Counted from the first letter of the stretch, positions 34,068 to 44,700 are shown. The stretch is 64,000 bases of DNA from Bacteroidota bacterium (GCA_023425865.1 JAFABV010000002.1:103659-167658); one strand, 5' to 3'. Numbers and translations: made by a program. Notes: a model not told the origin generated them from the letters alone.

Positions 34068-35437
34068 CTTCCTCTGTGGTAGGCTGCCGACTTTTCATAT
34101 ATTTGTCGCCGCAGGCGCCTGAACAGCAAGATGTAGGCGGGTAACAGGAAAACATCGGCGGCAATCCAGGCCACGGGGTCGCCCAGGCATACACCCATAA
34201 AGCCCAGTGCGGGCACCAGCCACAGGCTCACGCCACACCGTGCTATCATCTCCATGACGCCTGAGAGCATCGACAGGTTGCTGAAGCCTAAGCCCTGTAT
34301 GCTATAGCGGAAAATGGTGAGCAAGCCGAGAAACGGGTAGAAATAATTGGCGACGCGCATGAGCATGGCAGCATTGGCCACAACCTCTTGTTCGCCCGAC
34401 TTCACAAAGAGTTGCATCATCTCATCGGCAAAGGGATAGATGAGTATCACGGTGATAACAAAATACGCCAGCATAATCTTGATAGCCGCCCCTATGCCCA
34501 GGCGCACACGGTCGAGGCGTCGCGCCCCGATGTTTTGTCCGCAGTAGGTGGCCATGGCAACGCCAATATTCTCAAACACACAGGTAAACAGGTATTTGAT
34601 GCGCATGGCGGCCGTAAACGATGCCACATACACCGTGCCTAAAGCGTTGTTGGCACTTTGCAGCATCATGATGCCTATGCCGGTGATGCTGAACTGCAAC
34701 CCCATGGGAATGCCGTTGTTGAGCAGAATACTCACTTTCTTGTTGTCATATCGCCGCTCTTCCCCAGTAGGCATGAGTAATTTCATCTCCCTGCGTATGT
34801 ATACCCAGCAGAGCAATGAGGCAAAGCCTTGCGACAAAAGTGTAGCAATGCCGGCTCCCATCACACCCTGGTGCAGCCACAAGATGAGCACAACGTCGAG
34901 CACGATGTTGACCACCGACGAAAAGATGAGGAAATAAAAAGGTTGCTTGGAGTCGCCTAAGGCACGAATGAACCCGGCCAAGAGGTTGTAGGCAATGGTG
35001 AAGGGAATGGCCATGAACTGTAGAAACAGGAAGGTCCAGGCATCGTTGAAGATGTCGTGCGGAGTGTTGACCACACGCAGAATCTTCGTGCATAACATCC
35101 CGCTTATCGCTGTGGTCACCACGGCCATCACCACGGCAATGCGCATGGCATTGGCCACATAGGTACGCATCTTGACATAGTCTTTGGCACCAAAAGCCTG
35201 GGCAATGGGAATGGCAAATCCAGCGCAGCTGCCATTGCAGAAGCCCATGATGATAAACATCACCGACGATGAGGCGCCTACTGCTGCCAGGGCGTCGACG
35301 CCTATCCATCGGCCCACGATGGCAGCGTCTATCACAAGATACATCTGTTGCAGGATGTATCCTAAAATAAGAGGTAAGGCAAACCGCAGGATGTCCTTAG
35401 AAGGAGACCCCACGGTCATATCATTTATATTCGGCAT
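34064..35437 (-). CDS. MATE family efflux transporter
   Basis: An inner-membrane protein of 457 residues with twelve hydrophobic segments in two homologous halves. The first half begins DILRFALPLILGYILQQMY with VGRWIGVDALAAVGASSS; the second half contains NNGIPMGLQFSITGIGIMM. These are typical of the NorM/DinF-like subfamily, which exports cationic drugs in exchange for Na+ or H+. Substrate cannot be inferred. No regulator gene adjoins it; it is divergent from the AAA-PD-(D/E)XK gene. Confidence 0.92.
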   Translation of the reverse strand: MPNINDMTVGSPSKDILRFALPLILGYILQQMYLVIDAAIVGRWIGVDALAAVGASSSVMFIIMGFCNGSCAGFAIPIAQAFGAKDYVKMRTYVANAMRIAVVMAVVTTAISGMLCTKILRVVNTPHDIFNDAWTFLFLQFMAIPFTIAYNLLAGFIRALGDSKQPFYFLIFSSVVNIVLDVVLILWLHQGVMGAGIATLLSQGFASLLCWVYIRREMKLLMPTGEERRYDNKKVSILLNNGIPMGLQFSITGIGIMMLQSANNALGTVYVASFTAAMRIKYLFTCVFENIGVAMATYCGQNIGARRLDRVRLGIGAAIKIMLAYFVITVILIYPFADEMMQLFVKSGEQEVVANAAMLMRVANYFYPFLGLLTIFRYSIQGLGFSNLSMLSGVMEMIARCGVSLWLVPALGFMGVCLGDPVAWIAADVFLLPAYILLFRRLRRQIYEKSAAYHRGS

Positions 35438-35629
35438 GGTCGTGTTATCTTGAAAGCCGGTACAAAGGTAGTGTTTTTTGCTTTACCCCGAGTACGAAGT
35501 TTATATAAAAAGTCTGTTTCCGTCAGTTTGCATACGCTGCGATACTCTATCGCCATAAACAAACAAAAGCGGTGCTTTCTTTTTGTTTTCCGCTTCTTTT
35601 CCATATCTTTGCAAAAACATATCAGCACT

Positions 35630-37180
35630 ATGGAACTGCAGAAATACCCCATCGGAATACAGAGTTTTGAGAAGATTCGCAAGGATAATTTTGCGTACGT
35701 GGACAAGACCGCGCTGGTCTACCGACTGGCCAACGAGGGTAATTACTACTTCCTGAGCCGTCCGCGGAGGTTTGGCAAGAGTCTGCTCATATCTACTTTT
35801 GAGGCCTATTTTCTTGGCCAACGGGAACTTTTCGAGGGTCTGGCCATCGAGAAGCTGGAGCAGGAATGGACGGTATTCCCCGTGTTGCACCTTGACCTGA
35901 ATACCGCTCGCTATGAGGCCAAGGAGAGTCTCGACGAGGTGCTCAACGCCGCAATGGTGGAATGGGAGAACCGCTATGGTCGCGAGGAAAGCGAGGTGAC
36001 GCTGCCTCTGCGATTCAAAGGTGTCATCCGGCGCGCCTTTGAGCAATCGGGACAGCGTGTGGTGATCCTCGTCGACGAATACGACAAACCTCTTCTCCAA
36101 GCCATCGGCAACGAGTCGTTGCAGGCCGAATACCGTGCCACGCTCAAAGCGTTCTATTCTGTGCTCAAGACACAGGACCGATATATCCGCTACGGATTCC
36201 TCACGGGCGTGACAAAATTTGTTCAGGTCAGCGTGTTCTCCGACCTGAACAACCTCTTCGACCTCTCGATGGACGACCGATACCAAACCCTTTGCGGCAT
36301 GACCGAGGAGGAAATCCATGCCAATTTCGACGATACGCTGCACCGGTTGGCCGAGCACAACCGCCTTTCTTACGAGGAAGCCTGCCGCAAACTCCGCCTG
36401 CGCTACGACGGTTATCACTTCGTGGAGAATGGCGTGGGCATCTACAACCCCTTCAGTCTGCTCAGCACGCTGGCCACATTGAAGTTTGGCAGCTATTGGT
36501 TTGAGACCGGCACGCCGTCGTATCTCGTGGAACTGCTCAAGCAAGACCATTATCTGCTGCCCAACCTGACGGAGGAACAGGTGTCGGCCGACTTCCTCAA
36601 CAGCATCGACTCCGTATCAAAAAATCCCATCCCCGTGATTTATCAGAGCGGCTATCTCACCATCAAGGACTATGATGAGCGTTTTCAGATTTACAGCTTA
36701 GGATTCCCCAACCAAGAAGTGGAGGAGGGATTCACGCGCTATCTCGTCCCTTTCTATACGCATATCCACCAAGGTGAGTCGGTGTTTTCCATCAAACAGT
36801 TTATACAAGACATCAGAAACGGACAACCCGAACAGTTCATGCAACGCATGGCGACGATGCTCTCCGACACCGACTATCAGATTGTGGGTGATGCGGAACT
36901 GTATTTCCAGAATGCCTTTTATCTCATCTCAAAGATGCTCGGCTTCTATACCGAGGTGGAGCGGACCACCAGCGACGGGCGGATAGACATGGTCATCAAG
37001 ACCCGCGACTATATTTATATCATGGAGTTCAAGCTCGACGGCACGCCGCAGGAGGCCTTGCGACAAATCGAGGACAAGGGCTATGCCAAGCCCTTCAGCA
37101 TGGACACCCGAAAAATCTGCCGCATCGGCGTGAACTTCTCCTTGAAAAAGCGCTGCATCGATGGTTGGGAGATAGCGTGA
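35630..37180 (+). CDS. AAA-ATPase-like protein with C-terminal PD-(D/E)XK nuclease-like domain
   Basis: A protein of 516 residues, started at MELQKYPIGIQSFEKI just after a TATCTTTG promoter element; the open frame upstream of it is leader. The N-terminal PF09820-type domain reads FAYVDKTALVYRLANEG with Walker A in SRPRRFGKSLLIST near residue 45 and Walker B VVILVDEYDKPLL. The C-terminal DUF1703-type nuclease-like domain has the core GRIDMVIKTRDYIYIMEFKLDG (Asp, then Glu-x-Lys), so the catalytic residues are intact. These genes are abundant in Bacteroidetes, often as many copies per genome. Biological role unknown; a selfish or defence function is often assumed. Confidence 0.9.
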   Translation: MELQKYPIGIQSFEKIRKDNFAYVDKTALVYRLANEGNYYFLSRPRRFGKSLLISTFEAYFLGQRELFEGLAIEKLEQEWTVFPVLHLDLNTARYEAKESLDEVLNAAMVEWENRYGREESEVTLPLRFKGVIRRAFEQSGQRVVILVDEYDKPLLQAIGNESLQAEYRATLKAFYSVLKTQDRYIRYGFLTGVTKFVQVSVFSDLNNLFDLSMDDRYQTLCGMTEEEIHANFDDTLHRLAEHNRLSYEEACRKLRLRYDGYHFVENGVGIYNPFSLLSTLATLKFGSYWFETGTPSYLVELLKQDHYLLPNLTEEQVSADFLNSIDSVSKNPIPVIYQSGYLTIKDYDERFQIYSLGFPNQEVEEGFTRYLVPFYTHIHQGESVFSIKQFIQDIRNGQPEQFMQRMATMLSDTDYQIVGDAELYFQNAFYLISKMLGFYTEVERTTSDGRIDMVIKTRDYIYIMEFKLDGTPQEALRQIEDKGYAKPFSMDTRKICRIGVNFSLKKRCIDGWEIA

Positions 37181-37181
37181 G

Positions 37182-37430
37182 CCGGCATCAGCAATTAGGA
37201 TTCTGGGCAAGGAGAAAGTGGCCGTGATGGACTTCAACAGTTGTGACAATGTAGAAGGAATGCGACACTTTGCCGACTCCATGTTCACCGCTTTGCGAAC
37301 GCAGGGCATCAAAGAACTCATCATTGATGTGAGGAATAACGGCGTAGGCAATTCGTGTGTCGGTGACGAGTTGCTGCGATATATAGCTCCCGAACCTTTC
37401 TGCCAGATGGGAAAAGCCTCCGTGTTGTGA
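37182..37430 (+). pseudogene. remnant of an S41-type peptidase gene
   Basis: A frame of about 80 codons without its own start reads KVAVMDFNSCDNVEGMRHF and then IKELIIDVRNNGVGNS, which resembles the tail-specific (C-terminal processing) protease core LIIDxRxNxGG. The rest of the protein, including the catalytic Ser region, is missing. It lies directly behind the stop of the AAA gene with no promoter, so it is probably what is left after a deletion or recombination. Confidence 0.55.
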
Positions 37431-37468
37431 CCCAATACAAGAAATTAAGGTGTAGATACCAGCCGAAA

Positions 37469-37515
37469 AGCATAAGACACCGATAACCGTCGTTGCGTTA
37501 TCGGTGTCTTATGCT
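37469..37515 (-). terminator. perfect 19-bp hairpin terminator
   Basis: AGCATAAGACACCGATAAC and its exact complement flank a 9-nt loop. On the minus strand it is followed by TTTT, so it ends the helicase/DUF6483-like operon; it can also stop the plus-strand AAA transcript. Confidence 0.9.
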
Positions 37516-37532
37516 TTGGGGCGCGACAAAGG

Positions 37533-37931
37533 TCAGTCGACCTTTCCTATCTCTTTTTTGATCATACTCATCTTCTGCATACGGTCTATCGACATCACGC
37601 CGCTGTTGGCGTCGAGGTACGAATAGAGTTGGTAGGCCTTTTCCAAGAGCATGGCGCGTAGCGGATTGCCTTTGTAGCTGGCTTCGGCATAGAGCAGTTC
37701 GGCGGCAAAATGCAGGCGGTCGAACCGCTGCTCAGGAAGCCATTGCTTGTGGCTGTACTCCATGAGTTCGTCGAAGCTGAGGTTGCGCACCTCGTCGTAC
37801 GGACCCACATACTGGCGGTATAGGTCTTTTATCTCGGCGTCTTTACGTGTCTCTTCTTCTTTTTCCAAGAACTTGCTGATGGCCGCCTGGAACTCTTCTA
37901 TCAAGCGAATGAAATAGTCGCGCTGTAACAT
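37533..37931 (-). CDS. small helical protein, DUF6483-like
   Basis: A protein of 132 residues, almost entirely helical and charged. The N-terminus MLQRDYFIRLIEEFQAAISK resembles DUF6483 proteins, and a TPR-like C-terminal half (FAAELLYAEASYKGNPLRAM) follows. No catalytic motif. It lies 47 bp behind the helicase gene on the same strand, so it may be functionally linked to it. The family assignment is tentative. Confidence 0.6.
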   Translation of the reverse strand: MLQRDYFIRLIEEFQAAISKFLEKEEETRKDAEIKDLYRQYVGPYDEVRNLSFDELMEYSHKQWLPEQRFDRLHFAAELLYAEASYKGNPLRAMLLEKAYQLYSYLDANSGVMSIDRMQKMSMIKKEIGKVD

Positions 37932-37978
37932 ATTTTGGTCTGCTGTTGTTAAAATTATACTTTCTTTATCGATGCCGT

Positions 37979-39880
37979 TTACTCCTCTTGCAACCCCTCC
38001 ACATACTCGTAGAGCTTATGGTAGAAGGGATGGCGGGTGAGGGTGGCGGCATGCCCCAGGATAATGAGTTTCATGCGGGCACGGGTGATGGCCACGTTCA
38101 TGCGGCGCAGGTCGCGCAAGAAGCCTATTTGTCCGTCGTCGTTCGAGCGCACCATCGAGATGAGGATGATGTCGCGCTCCTGCCCTTGGAATCCGTCCAC
38201 GGTGTTGACCGTGATGAGGTGGCGATAAGGCTTGAAGAAATCGCTCTTGCGGATGAGTTGCTTGAGATATTGCACCTGCGCCCGATAGGGCGAAATCACG
38301 CCCACGTCTATCCGCTCGTCGAGGATGCGCTGCTTGCCTATTTTGCTCAGATATTCCTGTAGGGCATTGAGCGTGAGCAGCGCCTCGCCTTTGTTCACGC
38401 GGCCGTAGCTCTCGCCCACAAACTGCTCTTGAAAGAGTTTCTCCTCTTCGCCCTCGTCGAGCTCAGAGGTGTCGACCCATGTGAAAGCGTAGTCGTAGTC
38501 GAGAATGCTCCTCCCTTTGACCTGGGGTGCCGACTCCAGCTTTCCGTCGTAGAACCATTCAGAGCTGAATCGCATGATGTCGTCGTTCATGCGATATTGC
38601 AGTTGCAGCAAGGTCACACACTCTGGATGATTGTCTACCACCCGCTCCATGAGCGTCTTGGCCAGTCCGCCCTTGAGTGCGTCCATGCTTTTCACCGTGG
38701 GTGGAAGTTGGCAGTGGTCGCCGGCAAAGATCACCCTGCCTGCCCGCCGGATGGGAATCCAGCAGGCGGCCTCTAAGGCCTGTGCGGCCTCGTCGATAAA
38801 CAGCGTGCTGAAGCGCTGCCCCTCAAGCAGGCGGTGACCAGCGCCCACCAGTGTGCAGGCTATGACGCGCGCCTCACCAAAGAGCTCGGCATTGATCCGA
38901 ATCTCCAGTTCAGCGGCCCTGCTCTTCAGTCGTTCCATCTTCTGGTGCCATCCCTCGCCGCGCCCTTTGCGGTTGCGTCGCAGCTCGCGAATGGCCTTGC
39001 GTACGGCCCACAACTGGTCGTAGTCGGGGTGTGCCTCGAAGCGCCGCTCGTAGGTGAAGCCCAGCATCTTGTCGTTCACGCGCGTGGGATTGCCGATGCG
39101 CAGCACGTTGATGCCCCTGTCGACGAGTTTCTCCGAAATCCAGTCAACCGCCATATTGCTTTGGGCACATACCAGCACCTGACTCTCGCGCATCAGCGTC
39201 TCGTTGATGGCCTCTACCAGCGTGGTGGTCTTGCCCGTACCGGGAGGTCCGTGTACCACGGCCACATCCTTGGCCCTGAGCACCTCGTTCACGGCCCGCT
39301 CCTGGGTGGCATTGAGCCATGGGAAGCGCAGGTCGGCAAAAGAGTGGCGCTGAGCTGGCTGACGCGAATGAAAGAGGTCGCGCAAGTAGGCCAAGCGGCT
39401 GTTCTTGCCCTTGATGACACGGTCGAGGGCATCGAACATCATGCGGTAGGAAGTCTCGTCGAACGACAGCTGCACGCCTATGGTGTCCTGGCAGCGCTGC
39501 AGTTCGAGCACCTGGTTCTCGTTGAGTGTCACCATCATGCGGTCGCCGTCAACGTAGGTCACCGAGGCAGGGCAGAGCAGTGACAGCCCGCTATGGGCAT
39601 GCCCGTTTGCGCTAAAGAACATCACCTGCTTGCCATACTCAAAATTGTGTTCGATGTCTTGGTCGGCTGTGCGATAAACCTCTAACGACAACTGGTTGAG
39701 CGAGTTGTAATAGCTCTTGCCTAACTTGAGCGGATACCAGGCGTCGCCGCGTTTCACCCGCCGCCCAATGCCTTGGGCTTCGGTGAGTTTGCGGTAGGCT
39801 TCCTTCTCTGCCTGATACTCCATCTGCAGCAGCAGGCGCTGCCGTGTCAATGCTTGTATGGGTGACTCCTGGTTCGTCAT
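37979..39880 (-). CDS. superfamily 1 DNA/RNA helicase, IGHMBP2/DNA2-like
   Basis: A protein of 633 residues, started at MTNQESPIQALTRQ. Walker A GPPGTGKTTTLVEA near residue 215, motif II DEAAQALEA, motif III GDHCQLPPTV, motif V/VI VNTVDGFQGQERDIILIS and MNVAITRARMKLIILG are all intact. This is the Upf1-like SF1B group, 5'-3' helicases acting on single strands. The promoter -7 box TACTTTTG overlaps a palindrome and lies only 11 bp from the ATG. The promoter region is duplicated upstream of the nan operon. Confidence 0.92.
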   Translation of the reverse strand: MTNQESPIQALTRQRLLLQMEYQAEKEAYRKLTEAQGIGRRVKRGDAWYPLKLGKSYYNSLNQLSLEVYRTADQDIEHNFEYGKQVMFFSANGHAHSGLSLLCPASVTYVDGDRMMVTLNENQVLELQRCQDTIGVQLSFDETSYRMMFDALDRVIKGKNSRLAYLRDLFHSRQPAQRHSFADLRFPWLNATQERAVNEVLRAKDVAVVHGPPGTGKTTTLVEAINETLMRESQVLVCAQSNMAVDWISEKLVDRGINVLRIGNPTRVNDKMLGFTYERRFEAHPDYDQLWAVRKAIRELRRNRKGRGEGWHQKMERLKSRAAELEIRINAELFGEARVIACTLVGAGHRLLEGQRFSTLFIDEAAQALEAACWIPIRRAGRVIFAGDHCQLPPTVKSMDALKGGLAKTLMERVVDNHPECVTLLQLQYRMNDDIMRFSSEWFYDGKLESAPQVKGRSILDYDYAFTWVDTSELDEGEEEKLFQEQFVGESYGRVNKGEALLTLNALQEYLSKIGKQRILDERIDVGVISPYRAQVQYLKQLIRKSDFFKPYRHLITVNTVDGFQGQERDIILISMVRSNDDGQIGFLRDLRRMNVAITRARMKLIILGHAATLTRHPFYHKLYEYVEGLQEE

Positions 39881-40015
39881 TTCTACTTGCAAAAGTAGAT
39901 ATAAACGCCAAGATATGCATGATGTACTGTTGTCTTTTATGTTTTTTTATCCGCGGTATTCGAGCGAAACCGTAAGTGCAAAGCGGCTTTCCGCACTTAT
40001 TATTTTGTGGTATTG
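39871..40015. repeat. helicase promoter region, copy A of a 145-bp duplication
   Basis: This segment and 59171-59315 align base for base over about 145 bp with roughly four in five positions identical by eye. Both include the first helicase codons, the palindrome around CTACTTGCAAAAGTAG and a run of T before TATCCGC. Confidence 0.85.
39891..39898 (-). promoter_or_regulatory. -7 element of the SF1 helicase gene within a palindrome
   Basis: The minus strand reads TACTTTTG. It is part of the palindrome TCTACTT-GCAA-AAGTAGA, which is kept in the second copy, so a DNA-binding repressor may act here. Confidence 0.6.
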
Positions 40016-40035
40016 ACGTTAAGCGTTACCTTTGC
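40005..40035 (+). promoter_or_regulatory. promoter of the ABC ATPase gene
   Basis: TTTG (40005-40008), a 19-bp spacer and TACCTTTG (40028-40035) match the Bacteroidetes consensus. Confidence 0.8.
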
Positions 40036-40068
40036 AAAAGGGTAAAGGCAGCAGTCGTTTGCCCGTGA

Positions 40069-40833
40069 ATGAACATCCATATGGACAATAAATCTACCCT
40101 ACAAGCCAAACCTCATACGGAGGAGGTGGTACGGCTTGACCACGTAACCATAGGTTACCCGGGCAAAGTGGTGGCCGAAGCTCTTAGCGGCAGCATCCGC
40201 TCGGGCCAACTCACTTGCCTCGTAGGACGTAACGGACTGGGCAAGTCGACATTGCTCCGCACCTTGGCGGGCTTCCAACTGCCACTCAAAGGTGAGGTGC
40301 TTTGGCGCGACGGTAACGCCTGGCGGTCACTGCACAGCATGACGCGGCCTGGGTTGGCTCTACTGGTGAGCGTGGTTTTGACCGAGCGACCCGACGTACA
40401 ACAGATGACCGTGGCCGAGGTGGTGGGATTAGGGAGAATGCCCTACACAGGATTCTTTGGCACATTGTCATCGGCCGACCTCGAAGTAGTGGAAGAGGCA
40501 TTGACGTTGGTGGGTATCTCCGATTTTGCGCCACGTATGATCGATGCCCTGAGCGACGGCGAACGACAAAAAGTGATGATAGCCAAGGCATTGGCCCAGC
40601 AGACGCCAGTCGTCTTGCTCGACGAGCCCACGGCCTTCCTCGACTATCCCAGCAAGGTAGAGATGATGAAGTTGCTGCGCCGTCTGGCCGCTGAAACCGG
40701 CAAGGCCATCCTGCTCTCCACCCACGACCTGCCGCTGGCCCTTCAACTGGCCGACCGCCTGCTGACCATAGACCAAGGCCTGCGAGAGATGAGCAAAACG
40801 GAGTTGGCAGATTACCTGAAGGGCATGGAGTAA
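40069..40833 (+). CDS. FecE-like ABC transporter ATP-binding protein
   Basis: A protein of 254 residues (250 from the second Met). Walker A is LVGRNGLGKST near residue 50, Q-loop region around LVSVVLTERPD, signature ALSDGERQKVMIAKAL, Walker B VVLLDEPTAFLD and the switch His in LLSTHDLPLAL. The closest type is the ATPase of iron-siderophore, haem or cobalamin importers. No permease or binding protein is nearby, so it must work with subunits encoded elsewhere, or it is an orphan. The signature LSDGE instead of LSGGE is a common variant in this group. Confidence 0.9.
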   Translation: MNIHMDNKSTLQAKPHTEEVVRLDHVTIGYPGKVVAEALSGSIRSGQLTCLVGRNGLGKSTLLRTLAGFQLPLKGEVLWRDGNAWRSLHSMTRPGLALLVSVVLTERPDVQQMTVAEVVGLGRMPYTGFFGTLSSADLEVVEEALTLVGISDFAPRMIDALSDGERQKVMIAKALAQQTPVVLLDEPTAFLDYPSKVEMMKLLRRLAAETGKAILLSTHDLPLALQLADRLLTIDQGLREMSKTELADYLKGME

Positions 40834-41487
40834 GTCTGTAATCACTCTATAAGTTTTATCTTTCGGTGGTAATGACAAAATGGTTCTATATAAAACCATC
40901 AGATGATTCTATATAAAACCATCGGATGGTTCTATATGAAACCATCATATCGTTCTATATAGAATCATCCCGTGACCTGGGGCTTCTCATTGAGCCCGCC
41001 CGCCCTTGCCATAGGCGCAGAGGGCAGTTGAGACGACAGCTTTGTGGCGTATAACTGCACCATTTATCATGATTAACCCCATGGCTTAAGCCTGTTTCAT
41101 GGGCGGTTTACGACAGAGACACCATACTTTGCTGGTAAAAAATGACCTGGTACGAAGTGGTAAACTTGCCCAATATGCGTTTGCATGCGCGAGCCGCGAT
41201 ACCCAGACCGCTGGCTAAGGCCACACATTCCATACACCCCGCTGCGCTGTTCGGCCGTGGCGTTGGCACCACCCTGCCACAGCCAGCCTGCTCACCCGAG
41301 GGCGACAGTATGCATACTCATCTTATCCCGTACCTGCGTAAAATATCATTTAGCCCATTAGGAAACAGGCTTAAACCGGAAGTGAAATTAAGCATATTAT
41401 TGATACAACAAGAAAACATATTATCTGAAAAACAACTACATTTAAGAATTAATGAGTAATTTTATAGCGCAAACAAATGACGTCAGC
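40834..41487. other. non-coding stretch before the defence island
   Basis: Apart from the 23-bp repeat array (40880-40971) I see no gene or terminator. Composition drops toward AT from about 41340, which marks the approach to the accessory island. Confidence 0.6.
40880..40971. repeat. four tandem 23-bp palindromic units (locus B)
   Basis: Four contiguous 23-bp units follow ATGGTTCTATATAAAACCAT with variations; the last contains the perfect palindrome GATTCTATATAGAATC in its core region with one change. They share period and consensus with the array at 14033-14147, 27 kb away. Confidence 0.9.
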
Positions 41488-41710
41488 ATGGAACGCAAGA
41501 GAATCCATCGTCTAAAAGTAATACTAACAGGAAAAGGTATGACAAATATATACAACTGGCTGACATCTTGAATAAAGACTCTGCCGTTATATCAAAGTGG
41601 GTGACGAATGTTGCCCGGCCCAATGTTAAGAGTCTATCCAACCGACAAGAAAATAGGGCCAGCGTGTGGATGATTTGTTGTGGGCAAGGACTATAAACTT
41701 CTGTAAATGA
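41488..41710 (+). pseudogene. frameshifted XRE-type helix-turn-helix regulator
   Basis: The first frame reads MERKRIHRLKVILTGKG and soon stops; the second reads QLADILNKDSAVISKW and VTNVARPNVKSLS; a third ends RVDDLLWARTINF. Put together they give the usual plan of small Bacteroides XRE regulators (KxxNKWLAEQLxKDxxTVSKWxTNxxQPxLxTLxxIAxxLxVDxxDLL). Two frameshifts, around 41556 and 41625, separate the parts. Such regulators usually precede restriction or toxin-antitoxin genes, and this one sits 9 bp upstream of the helicase gene. It cannot make a working protein unless the sequence is in error. Confidence 0.75.
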
Positions 41711-41719
41711 ATTTGTATT

Positions 41720-44700
41720 ATGGCAAGAATATACGATAACATAGAAACAAAATTTGCAGATGGGCTGCAAGGCATTGTTACCAATGTAGGCGTGAAGCGT
41801 GTGGATTTCTGTGTGGGTTATTTCAACTTGCGCGGCTGGGGACTTGTGGTTGATCAGGTTGATACCCTCGAGGGTGATTTCGTCTATGAAGGAGACCATC
41901 GTTTTTTTCGCAAGTGCCGACTGTTGATTGGTATGCATCAGCCTACTGAGGAGCTAATCCGACAGCTTTATACCGAGCAACCCTTGCCTGATGCCAACTT
42001 TGTAAGTCAATGTAAAATGGAAGTGGCACGCAATTTTAGGCGTCAGCTTCAGTTAGGGTTGCCCACCAAGCAGGATGAGTTCACGCTTCGCCGTCTTTCC
42101 GAGCAGATGAAAGACGAGAAGGTATGTGTGAAGTTGTATCTTCGTGAACCCCTCCATGCAAAGCTGTATCTCGCACATCGACCCGATGACAATTTCAACA
42201 AGATACAAGCCATCATGGGCAGCAGCAACCTCACCTACTCAGGGCTTACAAAGCAAGGGGAACTCAACGCGGAATTTGGCGACAGCGACAGTGCCGAGAA
42301 ACTGGCCCGTTGGTTTGATGACCGATGGGAAGATAAATTCTGTCTTGATATTACCAAAGAACTGATAGAGATCATAGACAACAGTTGGGCTGGCGAAAGA
42401 GAGATTCTACCTTATTACATCTATCTGAAAACAGCCTACCACCTGAGCGAGGAAGCCCGGTCGGGTGTCAAGGAATTTACTATTCCTGCCGAGTTCAGGA
42501 ACGACCTTTTTGAGTTTCAGCAGACGGCTGTGAAGATAGCGGCACGCCATCTGAACAACGACAAGAGAGGCGGCGCTATGATTGGCGATGTGGTGGGACT
42601 GGGCAAGACCATCACCGCCTGCGCTATAGCCAAAATGTACGAAAACACCTTTGGCAGCAACACGCTGATCGTCTGTCCTGCCAACTTGCAGGATATGTGG
42701 GCAAAGTATCGCAAGCAGTATGACTTGAAGGCCGACATCATGTCGATGGCAAAACCCATTGACGTAGATAACGCAAGATACTATAAGCTCATCATTATCG
42801 ACGAGAGCCATAACCTGCGCAACAATCAAGGCCAGCGCTATCGAAACATCAGAGACCTTATACAGAAGCAGGATTGCAAGGTTCTGTTGCTCACGGCAAC
42901 GCCATATAACAAACAGTATAAGGATTTGAGCAGTCAGCTACGCTTGTTTATAGACGACGATACCGATTTGGGCATTCGTCCTGAAGCCTATATTCGCGAG
43001 CTTGGCGGTGAACGTAAGTTTGCAGAGAAGCACGAGGACTTCGTCAGGAGCATCAAGGCATTTGAGCGGAGTGATTGTCAGGAAGACTGGCAGGAACTGA
43101 TGAAACTCTTCCTGATTCGCCGAACCCGTACTTTCATCAAAGACAACTACGCGAAGACCGATCCAAAGAACGGACGAAAGTACCTGGAGTTCAAAGATGG
43201 TCATAAGTCTTATTTCCCCGACCGCGTGCCCAAAGCCGTCAAATTCAAGACGATAGCCGGCGACCAGTACAGCCGTCTGTATTCAGAACAGATGATAGGG
43301 TTGATGGAGAGTTTGAAACTTCCCCGTTATGGTCTGATTCACTATCTGGATGAAAAGAAAGCCGAGGCGGCATCCAAATACGAAAGAGACTTGATAGCCA
43401 ATCTGTCGCGTGCGGGAGTACGTATGATGGGATTCTGCAAGAGTACCTTCTTCAAACGTATCGACAGCAGCGGGTTCTCGTTTTTGATTACCTTATTTCG
43501 TCACATACTGCGCAACGCTGTGTTTATCTATGCCATCGACAATAAGTTGAAGTTACCCATCAGCGATGAAAATACCTTTCCAGAGGATTTCATTGATGAT
43601 GCTGATATCAACGACATATTTAGCAATGACGATGAGAACGAAGCATACGCCTCAGGAGATAATCTGATCAAGATCCCCAACGATATGCGGGTCTATATGG
43701 ATAAAGCCAAAGAATATTACAATGGCTTGATCGGCAAGACCAATGTGCAGTGGATAGATTCCAAGTACTTCAAACGCACGCTGAAACAGCAATTGAAGAA
43801 CGACTGCGAGCAGCTCATAGCGATGATCGACCTTTGTGATGCATGGAATCCACAGGTTGACCAAAAACTCAATGAACTCGAAGACCTTCTGAATGGCACT
43901 CACCAGAAGGATAAGGTTGTGGTCTTCACACAATATTCTGATACGGCAAATTATGTGTTTCACCAACTCAAAAAGCGTGGCTTCGCACATATAGAGAAGG
44001 TTACCGGAGGAACAAAGAACCCTACGGATGTTGTCGACAGATTCTCGCCCATCAGCAATAAGGCTGATGTATCCACGGAGAATGAACTGCGTGTGCTCAT
44101 AGCCACTGATGTGCTGAGTGAAGGTCAGAACTTACAGGATGCCCATGTCATTGTGAACTACGACCTGCCATGGGCCATCATCCGACTCATTCAGAGGGCA
44201 GGGCGTGTGGACCGTATTGACCAAAGTTCTGAACAGATCTATTGCTATTCGTTCTTCCCTGCCGACAAGGTGGAGGAAATCATCAACTTGCGCACTCGTC
44301 TGAATGCCCGTATCAACGAAAACGCAGGCATCGTGGGAAGCGATGAGGTGTTCTTTGAGGGCAACGAGCAGAACCTTCGCGATATGTATAACGAGAAGAG
44401 CGGCAGCCTGGATGAAGACGAGGATGATGTGGATGTGGATCTCGGGTCGCAGGCTTTTCAGATATGGAAGAATGCCACCGATGCCAACCCCGACCTGAAA
44501 CGTATCATTCCAGAGATTCCCAATATCGCCTATTCTACCAAGAAGGCCAATACGGCTTTAGAAGACGGCGTGATTACTTACGCCCGCACCTACAACGATT
44601 TCGATGTGCTGACCTGGTATAATGCCAAAGGGGAAATCGTAAGTCAGTCGCAGAAGCGCATTCTGCAGGCAATGGCGTGTTCCATCAATGAGCCATGCCT

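Noticed and set aside
35450..35629. 60-residue N-terminal extension of the AAA/PD-(D/E)XK protein
   Set aside because: The family starts with the MELQKYPIGIQSFEKI-like segment, and the TATCTTTG promoter box lies inside the supposed extension.
41483..41938. A 151-codon minus-strand gene before the helicase
   Set aside because: It runs opposite the start of the helicase gene and the XRE remnant; no family features and no promoter.
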